The notes below the pieces were generated by a model. The model did not search any database, was not told the DNA's origin, and was given only the letters and a program-made list of their open reading frames with translations. A DNA stretch of 64,000 nt from an uncultured Prevotellaceae bacterium (lineage in GTDB: Bacteria > Bacteroidota > Bacteroidia > Bacteroidales > Bacteroidaceae). The DNA lies in NCBI GenBank assembly GCA_902771155.1, contig CACXVS010000003.1, forward strand, positions 1 to 64,000, written 5' to 3'. Numbering within the stretch: position 1 is the first letter of the stretch; the number at the start of each line of letters is the position of its first letter. Positions 26,486 to 35,079 of this stretch are shown here, piece by piece. Made by a program: the position numbers and the translations under genes.

Positions 26486-27745
26486 TTATGAAAGACCGAA
26501 AGCCTTGCGGATATCGTCCACGCGGTCGAGCTTCTCCCAGGTAAAGAGTTCTACATCGATGGTCTTTGTGGGATGATAATGACTCGTAAAGGTCTTCTTG
26601 ATCGTTTCCGGCTGGCGCCCCATATGGCCGTAGGCAGCGGTCTCGCTATAAATAGGCTGGCGCAGTTTCAGGGTGCGCTCGATGGCCTTCGGGCGGAGAT
26701 CGAAAAGCGCTTCAATCTTCTTGGCAATCTCTCCGTCACTGATGTTCACGTTGCTGCGGCCGTAGGTGTTAACGTAGATGTTCATGGGTTTGGCCACGCC
26801 GATGGCGTAACTTACCTGTACCAGCATCTCGTCGGCTACACCGGCTGCTACCATATTCTTGGCAATATGGCGTGCCGCATAGGCCGCACTGCGGTCCACC
26901 TTCGAGGAGTCTTTGCCTGAGAAGGCGCCTCCACCGTGGGCTCCCTTGCCGCCATAGGTGTCAACGATAATCTTACGGCCCGTCAGACCCGTGTCACCGT
27001 GAGGACCGCCAATCACGAACTTGCCAGTGGGGTTCACATAGTATTTAATGTCGTCTCCGAAGAGGTCGAGCACCTTCTGTGAGTGTATCTGCTGCTTCAC
27101 TCGGGGAATCAGGATGTTGATCACGTCGTCCTTGATCCTGGCCAGCATCTTCTCGTCTTCATCGAATTCGTCGTGCTGGGTGCTCACCACGATGGTGTCG
27201 ATACGCTCAGGGATACCAGCATCGCTATATTGGATGGTCACCTGACTCTTGGCGTCGGGGCGCAGGTAGGGCATCTCCTTGCCTTCCTTGCGGATGTCGG
27301 CCAAAGTGCGCATGATGAGGTGAGCCAGGTCAAGACTGACGGGCATGTAACTCTCCGTCTCATTGGTGGCATAGCCGAACATCATGCCCTGGTCGCCTGC
27401 TCCCTGCTCGTCTTCGTTGCCGTTATCTACACCGCGGTTGATATCGGCACTCTGCTCATGGATGGCACTCAGGATGCCGCATGAATTACCGTCGAACTGG
27501 TACTCGGCCTTCGTATAGCCGATGCGCTTAATGGTGTTGCGGGCAATGGTCTGCAGGTCGATATACACTTCACTGCTCACCTCACCCATGATGACCACCT
27601 GACCGGTGGTTACAAAAGTCTCACATGCCACGCGGGCTTTTTCGTCGTATGCCAGGAACTGGTCAAGTATGGCATCTGAAATCTGATCCGCCACCTTGTC
27701 GGGATGACCCTCAGATACTGATTCTGATGAAAATAGGTATGACAT
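26486..27745 (-). CDS. metK: S-adenosylmethionine synthase
   Basis: A 419-residue enzyme making SAM from methionine and ATP. Present are [31 protein letters not shown], the Gly-rich loop [19 protein letters not shown] and DNGNEDEQ, an insertion seen in Bacteroidetes MetK. The start MSYLFSSES is chosen because the TATCTTTG promoter (27764-27771) falls inside the longer frame. First gene of a six-gene minus-strand run. I saw no SAM riboswitch in the short leader. Confidence 0.96.
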   Translation of the reverse strand: MSYLFSSESVSEGHPDKVADQISDAILDQFLAYDEKARVACETFVTTGQVVIMGEVSSEVYIDLQTIARNTIKRIGYTKAEYQFDGNSCGILSAIHEQSADINRGVDNGNEDEQGAGDQGMMFGYATNETESYMPVSLDLAHLIMRTLADIRKEGKEMPYLRPDAKSQVTIQYSDAGIPERIDTIVVSTQHDEFDEDEKMLARIKDDVINILIPRVKQQIHSQKVLDLFGDDIKYYVNPTGKFVIGGPHGDTGLTGRKIIVDTYGGKGAHGGGAFSGKDSSKVDRSAAYAARHIAKNMVAAGVADEMLVQVSYAIGVAKPMNIYVNTYGRSNVNISDGEIAKKIEALFDLRPKAIERTLKLRQPIYSETAAYGHMGRQPETIKKTFTSHYHPTKTIDVELFTWEKLDRVDDIRKAFGLS

Positions 27746-27763
27746 ATCTCTCAAATTTTGGTG

Positions 27764-27771
27764 CAAAGATA
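27764..27771 (-). promoter_or_regulatory. metK operon promoter core
   Basis: TATCTTTG on the minus strand, 19 nt upstream of the metK ATG, so the transcript has a very short leader. Confidence 0.6.
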
Positions 27772-27806
27772 GTGCAAATCGGGCGAAATGCAAAATAAAT
27801 CGCCAT

Positions 27807-28703
27807 TTATTTTCTTATATTCCTCGGATGGTGCTCCAGAATCTCGCGCCTGAGCGTCGAGGTGTCGATATGAGTGTAGATCTCGGTTGTGCCGATGCTC
27901 TCATGTCCCAGCAGGGCCTGGATGATGCGCAGGTCGGCGCCACCTTCCAGCAGGGCCGTGGCAAACGAGTGGCGGAGTGTATGGGGCGAGATGGTCTTCT
28001 GGATGCCAGCCAGCTCGGCCTGCTTCTTGATCATGATGAGAATCATCGTACGTGTCAGGTGGGCCCCGCGTCGGTTCAGGAATACGTAGTCTTCCTCGCC
28101 TGGTTCTATCACCATGTGATGGCGGTCGTCGAACCAGAACTTCAGTTCCTGGATGGCCCGTTGTGAGATAGGCACCAGCCGCTCCTTCGACCCCTTGCCG
28201 AAAACGCGCACGAACTCCTCGTCGAGGTAGAGGTTCGAAAGTTTCAGGTTCACCAGCTCGCTTACACGCAGACCGCAGGAGAACAGCACCTCGATGATGG
28301 CCCTGTTGCGATGACCCTCCCATTTCGAGAGGTCGATGCTCGCCTCCAGCTGGTCTATCTCCTGGGGCGACAGTACCTCTGGCAGATGCTCTCCGATCTG
28401 GGGCGACTCCAACAGCTCTGTCGGGTCATCCTCCCGGAAGCCGTCCATCTGCAGGAACCTGAAGAACGAGCGTACACCACTCAGTATCCGGCACTGCGAA
28501 CGGGGATGGATGCCGATGTCGTGGAGCCCTGCCGAGAACGCCTCCAGATCCTCCAGCGTCACCTCCCTCACGTCCTTTTGCTCTTTCTCCAGATAGTCGA
28601 GCAGTTTCCTCAGGTCACGCTGGTAGGCGTCGAGCGTGTTGCCCGACATGTTACGCTGCAGTTTCAGGTAGCGCACGTAGCTCTTGATGATGTCCTTCTC
28701 CAT
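27807..28703 (-). CDS. XerC/XerD-type tyrosine recombinase
   Basis: A 298-residue site-specific recombinase of the size and layout of XerC/XerD, which resolve chromosome dimers at dif with FtsK. The N-terminal SAM-like domain contains [20 protein letters not shown]. Catalytic residues are visible: Arg in [11 protein letters not shown], Lys in [11 protein letters not shown], His and Arg in [15 protein letters not shown], His in [10 protein letters not shown] and the nucleophile Tyr in EIYTHI. No mobile-element genes are near, which favours a housekeeping role. It is divergent from aroQ; the TACCTTTG core at 28712-28719 leaves almost no leader. Confidence 0.9.
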   Translation of the reverse strand: MEKDIIKSYVRYLKLQRNMSGNTLDAYQRDLRKLLDYLEKEQKDVREVTLEDLEAFSAGLHDIGIHPRSQCRILSGVRSFFRFLQMDGFREDDPTELLESPQIGEHLPEVLSPQEIDQLEASIDLSKWEGHRNRAIIEVLFSCGLRVSELVNLKLSNLYLDEEFVRVFGKGSKERLVPISQRAIQELKFWFDDRHHMVIEPGEEDYVFLNRRGAHLTRTMILIMIKKQAELAGIQKTISPHTLRHSFATALLEGGADLRIIQALLGHESIGTTEIYTHIDTSTLRREILEHHPRNIRK

Positions 28704-28711
28704 ATTTTGTG

Positions 28712-28719
28712 CAAAGGTA
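28712..28719 (-). promoter_or_regulatory. xerC/D promoter core
   Basis: TACCTTTG on the minus strand, 9 nt upstream of the start codon, implying a leaderless or near-leaderless mRNA. Confidence 0.55.
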
Positions 28720-28763
28720 CGAAAAAACTCTTAATTCTTACTTTTTAATTCTTAGATTTTTTG

Positions 28764-28771
28764 TACCTTTG
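28764..28771 (+). promoter_or_regulatory. aroQ operon promoter core
   Basis: TACCTTTG, 25 nt before aroQ, back to back with the xerC/D promoter. Confidence 0.65.
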
Positions 28772-28795
28772 CAGCCGTAATAATTAATAAGGTGT

Positions 28796-29227
28796 ATGAA
28801 GATACAGATTATCAATGGTCCGAACCTCAATCTGCTTGGTCAGCGTGAGCCTGGTATCTATGGCTCAGAGTCGTTCGACAGCTATCTACCGGAGTTGCGC
28901 GCCAAGTATCCCGACATTGAGTTCGGCTACTATCAGAGCAACGTGGAGGGCGAGCTGATCAACATGATGCAGGAGACGGGATTCTTCGGTGGCTACGACG
29001 GTATCGTGCTCAATGCCGGTGCCTACACCCATACCAGTGTGGCCTTGCAGGATTGCATCCGCTCACTGAAGTGCCCTGTGGTCGAGGTGCATATCTCGAA
29101 TGTGCATAAGCGTGAGGAGTTCCGCCACAAGTCGATGATCTCCAGCGCCTGTCTCGGAGTGATCTGTGGTTTTGGCCTCGACTCCTACCGGTTGGCTGTT
29201 GAAGCCATCATCGCCCAGAAAGGATGA
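28796..29227 (+). CDS. aroQ: 3-dehydroquinate dehydratase, type II
   Basis: A 143-residue shikimate-pathway enzyme that dehydrates 3-dehydroquinate. It is the short type II form with GPNLNLLGQREPGIYG (catalytic Tyr), FYQSN-like YYQSNVEGELI, NAGAYTHTSVAL and VEVHISNVHKREEFRH. It overlaps the methyltransferase by 4 nt and starts the plus-strand run aroQ-OMT-rbfA-permease-reductase. Confidence 0.96.
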   Translation: MKIQIINGPNLNLLGQREPGIYGSESFDSYLPELRAKYPDIEFGYYQSNVEGELINMMQETGFFGGYDGIVLNAGAYTHTSVALQDCIRSLKCPVVEVHISNVHKREEFRHKSMISSACLGVICGFGLDSYRLAVEAIIAQKG

Positions 29228-29850
29228 CGCTCGACGAGTATATCCTTCAGCACTCCGATCCGGAGCCCGACTACCTCTACCGTCTCTGGCGGGCTACGAA
29301 CGTCCATACCATCCATGGCCGTATGGCCAGCGGGCATCTGCAGGGACGGTTGCTGAAGATGCTCGTGGCGATGATTCGTCCGATGGCCATTCTCGAGGTT
29401 GGCACCTTCAGTGGCTACAGTGCCATATCGATGGCCGAGGGTCTTCCTGATGACGGACATCTATACACCTTCGAGATCAACGACGAGATGGAGGATTTCA
29501 CTCGTCCCTGGATAGAAGGCTCACCTGTGGCTGACAAGATCACCTTCATCATCGGCGATGCGCTCACCGAGGCCCCGAAACTCGGCATCCTGTTCGATAT
29601 GGCCTTTATCGACGGTGACAAGCGCACGTATCGTGAGACCTACGAAATGGTGATGAGCATACTGAGACCCGGTGGTTTCATCCTTGCCGACAATACGCTT
29701 TGGGACGGCCATGTCGTTGACCATGCCTACGACCATGACCACCAGACGCAGGGCATCGAGACCTTCAACGACTATATTGCCCACGACGAGAGGGTAGAGC
29801 AGGTGATACTCCCCCTTCGCGACGGGCTTACACTGATAAGGAAAAGGTAA
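29224..29850 (+). CDS. Class I SAM-dependent O-methyltransferase (CCoAOMT-like)
   Basis: A 208-residue methyltransferase of the small caffeoyl-CoA/catechol O-methyltransferase type. SAM motif I is ILEVGTFSGYSAISMA, the acidic loop is LYTFEIND, and the metal-binding region reads MAFIDGDKRTY, followed by ILADNTLWDGHVVD. Members methylate hydroxyls, often on catechols, with a divalent cation. The substrate here is unknown. Translationally coupled to aroQ (ATGA overlap), a frequent pairing in Bacteroidales. Confidence 0.88.
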   Translation: MTLDEYILQHSDPEPDYLYRLWRATNVHTIHGRMASGHLQGRLLKMLVAMIRPMAILEVGTFSGYSAISMAEGLPDDGHLYTFEINDEMEDFTRPWIEGSPVADKITFIIGDALTEAPKLGILFDMAFIDGDKRTYRETYEMVMSILRPGGFILADNTLWDGHVVDHAYDHDHQTQGIETFNDYIAHDERVEQVILPLRDGLTLIRKR

Positions 29851-29883
29851 AAAGGTAAAAAAGTAAAAAGGTAAAATAGTAAG
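29840..29883 (+). repeat. Degenerate GGTAAAAA tandem repeat
   Basis: Four or five imperfect copies of a purine-rich unit like AAAAGGTAA fill the gap between the methyltransferase stop and rbfA, overlapping the methyltransferase's last codons and the rbfA ribosome-binding region. Such a tract may slip and change spacing. Confidence 0.6.
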
Positions 29884-29885
29884 AA

Positions 29886-30221
29886 ATGCAAGAAACAAGA
29901 CAGAACAAAATAGCCCGACTGCTCCAGAAGGAGCTCTCGCTGATATTCCAACAGCAGACACGTGCCACTCACGGCACGATGGTCAGCGTCACCCGTACCA
30001 AGGTGTCGCCCGACCTCAGCATCTGCACCGCCTACCTCAGCATCTTCCCCAGTGAGAAGGGTGAGGAGATACTGGCCAATATCAATGCCAGTAATAAGGC
30101 TATAAGATATGAATTAGGTACGCGCGTGCGTAATCAGTTGCGCATCATTCCCGAACTGCGCTTCTTTATCGACGACTCGCTGGATTATATAGAACACATA
30201 GATCAATTATTAAAACGATGA
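29886..30221 (+). CDS. rbfA: Ribosome-binding factor A
   Basis: A 111-residue KH-fold protein that binds the 30S subunit during 16S rRNA maturation. The pattern is QNKIARLLQKELSLIFQQ at the start, VSVTRTKVSPDLSICTAYLS, and a late ELRFFIDDSLDYIEHIDQLL. The stop overlaps an ATG (ATGAACTT) that seems to be the former start of the next gene, now separated by a 75-bp insert. Confidence 0.94.
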   Translation: MQETRQNKIARLLQKELSLIFQQQTRATHGTMVSVTRTKVSPDLSICTAYLSIFPSEKGEEILANINASNKAIRYELGTRVRNQLRIIPELRFFIDDSLDYIEHIDQLLKR

Positions 30222-30225
30222 ACTT

Positions 30226-30300
30226 TTGGAACAGCGAGAGCCATCAAGCTTGCTTGTTTGGCCGAGTCGTGACAAAAGTGCATAGCGAACAAAGTGAGAT
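30226..30300 (+). mobile_element. 75-bp insert flanked by 8-bp direct repeats
   Basis: The octamer ATGAACTT occurs at 30218-30225 and again at 30301-30308, exactly bracketing 75 bp. The insert has an imperfect hairpin (GCCATCAAGC, TT, GCTTGTTTGGC). The arrangement looks like a target-site duplication around a tiny non-coding element. Without the insert, the rbfA stop and permease start would overlap as ATGA. A slipped-strand duplication is the alternative. Confidence 0.5.
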
Positions 30301-31530
30301 ATGAACTTCCCGTTTTTCATTGCCAGGCGCTACCTCTTCTCTAAGAAGTCCACCCACGCCATCAACGTCATCAGCGGCATCTCTGTCGTTGGTGTGGCGG
30401 TGGCTACGATGGCCCTGGTGGTGACAATGAGTGTGTTCAACGGCTTCCACGACCTGGTAGCCTCCTTCTTCACCTCCTTCGACCCCCAGCTGAAGGTGGT
30501 TCCCCTGAAGGGTAAGACGGTAGCTGCCGATGACCCCGTACTGACGCAGATACGCCAGTTGCCTCAGATTGAGGTGGCCACCGAGTGCGTTGAGGATCAG
30601 GCACTCGCCATCTACAACAACCACCAGGCCATGGTGGTCGTGAAAGGTGTGGAGGACAACTTCGACCAGCTCACCCGCATCAATGAGATCCTGATAGGCG
30701 ACGGTGAGTTCAGTCTCCATGCTGCCGATATGGACTATGGCATCCTGGGCATCCGCCTGGCCGAGCAGCTCTCTACAGGCTATACCTACGAGCGTCCCTT
30801 GAAGATCTATGCACCCCGTCGTGAAGGACAGTTCGATATGACCAACCCCTCCGACGCCTTTGAGGAAGACGAGCTCTTCTCGCCAGGCGTGCTCTTCAAC
30901 GTGAAGCAGGCCAAGTACGACAAGAACTACATCATCACCAGCATCGCCTTTGCCCGTCGCATCTTCGGCCAGCAGGGCATGCTCTCTTCGCTCGAGTTGC
31001 GCCTGAAGCCGGGCAGCAACTTCGAGGCCGTCAAGTCTGATATCAAGCAGCTCTGCGGCGACCAGTTTGCCGTCAGGGACCGCTTCGAGCAGCAAGACGA
31101 CACCTTTAAGATCATGAAGATCGAGAAGTTCATCGCCTACATCTTCCTCACCTTCATCCTCATGGTGGCCTGCTTCAACATCATCGGCTCGCTCTCCATG
31201 CTGATCATTGATAAGAAAGACGATGTCGTTACCCTCCGCAACCTCGGAGCCACCGACAAGCAGATTGTGCGTATCTTCCTCTTCGAGGGGCGCATGATCT
31301 CCGCCATCGGCGCCGTTGCCGGCATTCTGCTCGGTCTTCTGCTCTGCTGGCTCCAGCAGCAGTTCGGCCTTGTGGCCCTGGGTTCCAGCAGTGGGTCGTT
31401 CGTCGTCAGTGCCTACCCCGTCAGCGTCCATCCCTGGGATATCGTGTTGATCTTCATCACCGTCCTCGTTGTCGGCTTCCTCGCAGTGTGGTATCCTGTG
31501 CGCTACTTTGCCAAGCGCCTGCTGGCTTAG
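30301..31530 (+). CDS. LolC/LolE-type FtsX-family ABC permease
   Basis: A 409-residue inner-membrane permease. One TM helix at residues 20-45, a large periplasmic domain (about 45-265), then three TM helices, the LolC/E and MacB layout. MNFPFFIARRYLFSKKSTHAIN and the C-terminal VVGFLAVWYPVRYFAKRLL are typical of LolE-like proteins that, with LolD, lift lipoproteins off the inner membrane. No ATPase gene is adjacent, so LolD must be elsewhere. The start lies just after the 75-bp insert. Confidence 0.85.
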   Translation: MNFPFFIARRYLFSKKSTHAINVISGISVVGVAVATMALVVTMSVFNGFHDLVASFFTSFDPQLKVVPLKGKTVAADDPVLTQIRQLPQIEVATECVEDQALAIYNNHQAMVVVKGVEDNFDQLTRINEILIGDGEFSLHAADMDYGILGIRLAEQLSTGYTYERPLKIYAPRREGQFDMTNPSDAFEEDELFSPGVLFNVKQAKYDKNYIITSIAFARRIFGQQGMLSSLELRLKPGSNFEAVKSDIKQLCGDQFAVRDRFEQQDDTFKIMKIEKFIAYIFLTFILMVACFNIIGSLSMLIIDKKDDVVTLRNLGATDKQIVRIFLFEGRMISAIGAVAGILLGLLLCWLQQQFGLVALGSSSGSFVVSAYPVSVHPWDIVLIFITVLVVGFLAVWYPVRYFAKRLLA

Positions 31531-31560
31531 TTTGATTGAAATAGAAAACAAAACAAAGAT

Positions 31561-32469
31561 ATGGAAAAGAAAAAGATTTATATCGCCGGTTGTGGCGGCA
31601 TGCTCGGAGAGGCCTTCCACGAGCAGTTCAAGGATGACTACATCATCAAGTGTACGGATAAGGACGTGAATGCTCCGTGGCTCTCGTTCCTCGACTTCCG
31701 CGATTTCGACGCCTATCGCAAGGACGTAGAGGCTTTCCAGCCCGACTACCTCTTCCACCTCGGTGCCTATACCGACCTGGAGTGGTGCGAGCAGAATGCC
31801 GACGAGGTCTATCTCACCAACACACTCTGCGTCGAGAACGCCGTTTATATCGCCAACTCCCTGAATATCCCCCTGCTCTATATCAGCACGGCCGGTATCT
31901 TCGATGGCAAGAAACCCCTCTACGACGACTGGGATCAGCCCAACCCCCTCGGTGTCTATGCCCGCTCTAAGTATATGGGCGAGCGCTTCGTCGTCGAGAA
32001 TGCCTTCCGCTACCTCGTCTGCCGGGCCGGTTGGATGATGGGCTCAGGCCCCTCGAAAGATAAGAAGTTCATCCAGAAGATCATGCGCCAGCTCAAGGAC
32101 GGCAAGAAAGAGCTCTTCATCGTCAACGATAAGGACGGCACGCCCACCTATACCCAGGACTTCGCCAAGACGGTGAAAAACCTCATCCAGAAAGAGTACT
32201 GGGGGCTATACAACTGCGTCTGCGGTGGTCAGACCAGTCGTCTGGAAGTCTGCCAGGAGATGCTGAAGATCCTCGGCCTCGAGCAGGAAGTGAAGATCAA
32301 CGTAGTCACCTCCGAGTACTTCGCCAAGGAGTACTTTGCCGAGCGCCCCGCCTCTGAGCGCCTCTGGACGCGCAAGCTCAATCTCCGTGGAGTCAGTGCC
32401 ATGCGAGACTGGCGCGAAGCCCTCAAGGAATACCTCGATAACTACTACAAGGGCTACCTTGACAAATAA
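31561..32469 (+). CDS. RmlD-like NAD(P)-dependent sugar-nucleotide reductase
   Basis: A 302-residue short-chain dehydrogenase of the extended RmlD type (dTDP-4-dehydrorhamnose reductase family). Cofactor motif IAGCGGMLGEAF, YxxxK motif in VYARSKYMGER, STAGIFDG before it, and a late WREALKEYL. RmlD itself makes dTDP-rhamnose for surface polysaccharide; no rmlABC is adjacent, so the exact sugar is uncertain. It lies 30 nt after the permease and is the last gene of the plus-strand run. Confidence 0.85.
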   Translation: MEKKKIYIAGCGGMLGEAFHEQFKDDYIIKCTDKDVNAPWLSFLDFRDFDAYRKDVEAFQPDYLFHLGAYTDLEWCEQNADEVYLTNTLCVENAVYIANSLNIPLLYISTAGIFDGKKPLYDDWDQPNPLGVYARSKYMGERFVVENAFRYLVCRAGWMMGSGPSKDKKFIQKIMRQLKDGKKELFIVNDKDGTPTYTQDFAKTVKNLIQKEYWGLYNCVCGGQTSRLEVCQEMLKILGLEQEVKINVVTSEYFAKEYFAERPASERLWTRKLNLRGVSAMRDWREALKEYLDNYYKGYLDK

Positions 32470-32480
32470 GTGATCTTACA

Positions 32481-32565
32481 GTAAAACAACTTGTTTTACT
32501 TTCGAAAGAGGCATACTTTACAATTGTTTAGACGTCATCTTTGAAGGTAAAACAAGTTGTTTTAC
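32481..32565. repeat. Pair of 19-bp palindromes between convergent genes
   Basis: GTAAAACAACTTGTTTTAC at 32481-32499 and its exact reverse complement at 32547-32565, separated by 47 bp. Each is a near-perfect palindrome with one central mismatch and could form a hairpin. They lie between the convergent reductase and murI genes, where they could act as terminators on both strands. Confidence 0.8.
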
Positions 32566-32637
32566 TTTTAGAGATGCTATGGCTTACACATGCGAAAAGT
32601 ATTAATCTGTATCTTTACCCCTATCAGATTAATAAAT

Positions 32638-33471
32638 CTAACCTAACGTGATGTTCTCGACTTGGATGTCGGTGTGGAGGAAAAGTTGGGCTGATTCCTT
32701 GAACTTTTCAGGGTTTTCAGTGGTGAGATAACGGGATTGTCCGCCTTTGGAACACTTGGCTTCGATTTTCGGATGGCGCTCAAGGTAATCTTTCAGGCTC
32801 TTGGCCACGTAATCGCCTTGAGAAACGATGTGCACACCCTCAGGCAGATACTTCAGGATCTTCGGCATAAGCAGGGGGTAGTGGGTGCAACCGAGGATGA
32901 GGGCATCGATCTGGGGGTCTTTCTGCATAATCTGGTCGATGCGCTTCTTCACGAAGTAGTCGGCACCGGGGGAGTCGGCCTCGTTGTACTCCACAAGGGG
33001 CACCCAGAAGGGACAGGCAACGCCTGTGACCTGGATATCGGGGTAGAGCTTCTGGATCTCAAGGTTGTAGCTCTCGCTTCGGATAGTGCCCTCGGTGGCG
33101 AGAACACCTACATGGTGGCTCTCGGTGAGCTGGCCGATGACCTCGGCCGTAGGGCGGATGATGCCTAAGACGCGACGATTGGGATCCCATTTGGGCAAGT
33201 CCACCTGCTGGATAGTGCGCAACGCCTTGGCCGAGGCGGTGTTACAACCCAGGATGACGAGATGGCAACCCATCTCGAAGAGGCGCTCGACGGCCTGGCG
33301 CGTAAACTCATAGACCACGTCGAACGAACGCGGTCCGTAAGGGGCTCGGGCATTGTCGCCCAGATAGAGATAGTCGTATTGGGGAAGCTGTTGGCGAATG
33401 CCGTGAAGAATGGTAAGTCCGCCGTAGCCGCTGTCGAAGACGCCGATGGGGCCGGGACTACTTGAGAGCAT
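32638..33471 (-). CDS. murI: Glutamate racemase
   Basis: A 277-residue enzyme making D-glutamate for peptidoglycan. GVFDSGYGGLTIL at the N-terminus, LGDNARAPYG, and both catalytic cysteines in GCNTASA and LGCTHYPLL are present. It overlaps the last skp copy by 14 nt, the usual Bacteroidales order bamA-skp-murI. Confidence 0.95.
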   Translation of the reverse strand: MLSSSPGPIGVFDSGYGGLTILHGIRQQLPQYDYLYLGDNARAPYGPRSFDVVYEFTRQAVERLFEMGCHLVILGCNTASAKALRTIQQVDLPKWDPNRRVLGIIRPTAEVIGQLTESHHVGVLATEGTIRSESYNLEIQKLYPDIQVTGVACPFWVPLVEYNEADSPGADYFVKKRIDQIMQKDPQIDALILGCTHYPLLMPKILKYLPEGVHIVSQGDYVAKSLKDYLERHPKIEAKCSKGGQSRYLTTENPEKFKESAQLFLHTDIQVENITLG

Positions 33472-33973
33472 CCTTCACTATCTGATTGAGGTCGTCGCCC
33501 ATGTCGGGGTTGATGAAGGGCAGAGCAGTCTTGTCGGTGTCGATGATGAAGGCATAGCCGTGCTCACGGCCTATCTTGCCGAGCAGTTCGATGAGACGGA
33601 TGCGGAGCGGAGCCATTGTCTCCTTCTCGATCTGAGCCAACTCCTCGCGGCTCTTCTCCTTGAACTGGATATTGCGCTCCATGAGTTCCTGAAGCTCCGT
33701 CTGACGCTTCTGGAGGATGGTCTTGGGGAACTCACGCTGTCCCTCGAGGAATTCCTCGTATTTGCGATTAAACTCGTCTTCCACCCGCTTGGTTTCGGCC
33801 TGATACTGTGCCTTCAGGTCGTTCATCTTCTGCTGGGCCTCATGATAGCCTGGCATCGACAGGAGGGCTGCATCGTAGCTGAGATAGCCAAAACGGAAAG
33901 CACTGGTGCTCTCCTGGGCATCGACACTCAGAAGAGCACACAGGGCTATGATAATGGTTGCGAGTCGCTTCAT
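33458..33973 (-). CDS. Skp/OmpH-family periplasmic chaperone, copy 3
   Basis: A 171-residue exported protein, signal peptide ending near SVDAQ. The mature part is a long charged alpha-hairpin (about residues 45-120), as in Skp, which keeps outer-membrane proteins soluble on the way to BamA. It opens with FRFGYLSYDAALLSMPGY, a slightly divergent version of the usual GYVD start. One nucleotide separates it from copy 2. The most divergent of the three copies. Confidence 0.88.
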   Translation of the reverse strand: MKRLATIIIALCALLSVDAQESTSAFRFGYLSYDAALLSMPGYHEAQQKMNDLKAQYQAETKRVEDEFNRKYEEFLEGQREFPKTILQKRQTELQELMERNIQFKEKSREELAQIEKETMAPLRIRLIELLGKIGREHGYAFIIDTDKTALPFINPDMGDDLNQIVKDALK

Positions 33974-33974
33974 A

Positions 33975-34481
33975 TTACTTCAGGCCGAGTTTGGTCTTTA
34001 CAGCTGCAGTCACGTCGGTAGAGAGCGTGGTGCTGATGTAGGGGATGCCGGCGTTGATCTCGTTGATGATGACATAGCCACCGTCCTGACCTACGGCCTT
34101 GATGGCATCGAGCACCTTGGCGCTGATGGCCTGCATCTTCTCCTGAGAGGCTTTCTGGAGGGCCTGCTGGTTGTCCTGATAGCTCTGCTGGATCTTCTGA
34201 TACATATCCTGCAACTCGGTCTGGCGACGCTGCTTGATGTTCTCGGGCAGGGTGGCCTGCTCCTTGTCGAAAGCCTCGGCCTTCTTCTGGAGCTCGTCCT
34301 GCATCGACTTCAGGTCGGCCTCATACTGGGCCTGGAGGGCGTCGATCTCGGTCTTAGCCTTGTTATACTCGGGCATGGCCTGAATAATCTCCTGGGTGTC
34401 AACGTGTCCGAACTTACCCTGAGCGTTGGCGGTGGTGAAACCGCAGATAGCGCAAATGGCGCAAATAATAATCTTCTTCAT
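33975..34481 (-). CDS. Skp/OmpH-family periplasmic chaperone, copy 2
   Basis: A 168-residue Skp-like protein: signal peptide to about residue 20, GKFGHVDTQEIIQAMPEY, a long Lys/Glu/Gln coiled hairpin, and GGYVIINEINAGIPYIS at the end. That end strand is conserved in OmpH proteins. Middle of the tandem skp triplet; 31 nt from copy 1. Confidence 0.9.
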   Translation of the reverse strand: MKKIIICAICAICGFTTANAQGKFGHVDTQEIIQAMPEYNKAKTEIDALQAQYEADLKSMQDELQKKAEAFDKEQATLPENIKQRRQTELQDMYQKIQQSYQDNQQALQKASQEKMQAISAKVLDAIKAVGQDGGYVIINEINAGIPYISTTLSTDVTAAVKTKLGLK

Positions 34482-34512
34482 TTTCCTATTAGTTTTTTAA
34501 TATTTTAATTTT

Positions 34513-35022
34513 CTAATATCCGAGTTTGCGGAGTACTTCCGAACTGATGTCGATCTTTGGTGAGCCGAAGATGATGCCTGTGTCGCTGGCACGGTCAAGA
34601 ATGAGCTGGTAGCCGCGTGTCTCGGCAATGTCCTTGACGGCATTATAGATCTCGTCCTGGATGGGCGTCATCAGCGCAGTGCGCTTCTTGTAGAGTTCGC
34701 CTTCGGGACCGAAGTATTTCTTCTTCAGGTCGGCAGCCTCTTTCTCCTTGGCTACGATGGCGTCCTGCTTGTCTTTCTTCTGCTCCTTGGAGAGGAAAAC
34801 AACCTCGTTCTGGTAGTTCTTATAGAGTGTCTGGGCCTCGGTGGTGATGGCATCGACTTCGGCCTGCCATTGCTTCGACACCTGGTTCAGCTGCTCGTTG
34901 GCGCGCTCATAGGCGGGGATGTTCTTCAGGATATACTCCATATCTACCAATGCGAACTTCTGTGCTGAGGCTGATGTGAAGCCACAGATGACACAGACGA
35001 TACAGATAAATAGTTTCTTCAT
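34513..35022 (-). CDS. Skp/OmpH-family periplasmic chaperone, copy 1
   Basis: A 169-residue Skp-like chaperone with a signal peptide (to about residue 20), FALVDMEYILKNIPAYERAN, a charged hairpin and the end YQLILDRASDTGIIFG. It directly follows bamA (57 nt). The three copies share only modest identity with one another, so the duplication is old and they may serve different clients. Confidence 0.9.
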   Translation of the reverse strand: MKKLFICIVCVICGFTSASAQKFALVDMEYILKNIPAYERANEQLNQVSKQWQAEVDAITTEAQTLYKNYQNEVVFLSKEQKKDKQDAIVAKEKEAADLKKKYFGPEGELYKKRTALMTPIQDEIYNAVKDIAETRGYQLILDRASDTGIIFGSPKIDISSEVLRKLGY

Positions 35023-35079
35023 AATTGCATTATTTTATGTTATACACCTCTTTGACGTTTGAAATGTTAAAAGGTTTAA

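Noticed and set aside
27807..28703. Tyrosine recombinase as sign of a mobile island
   Set aside because: Size and motifs are those of housekeeping XerC/D; no attachment repeats, excision gene or phage gene nearby.
30244..31758. A 504-codon open frame on the minus strand
   Set aside because: It runs antisense to the clearly coding permease and reductase genes. Its composition (His/Val/Glu/Asp-rich without structure) is a reverse reading of GC-biased codons, and it has no promoter or ribosome site.
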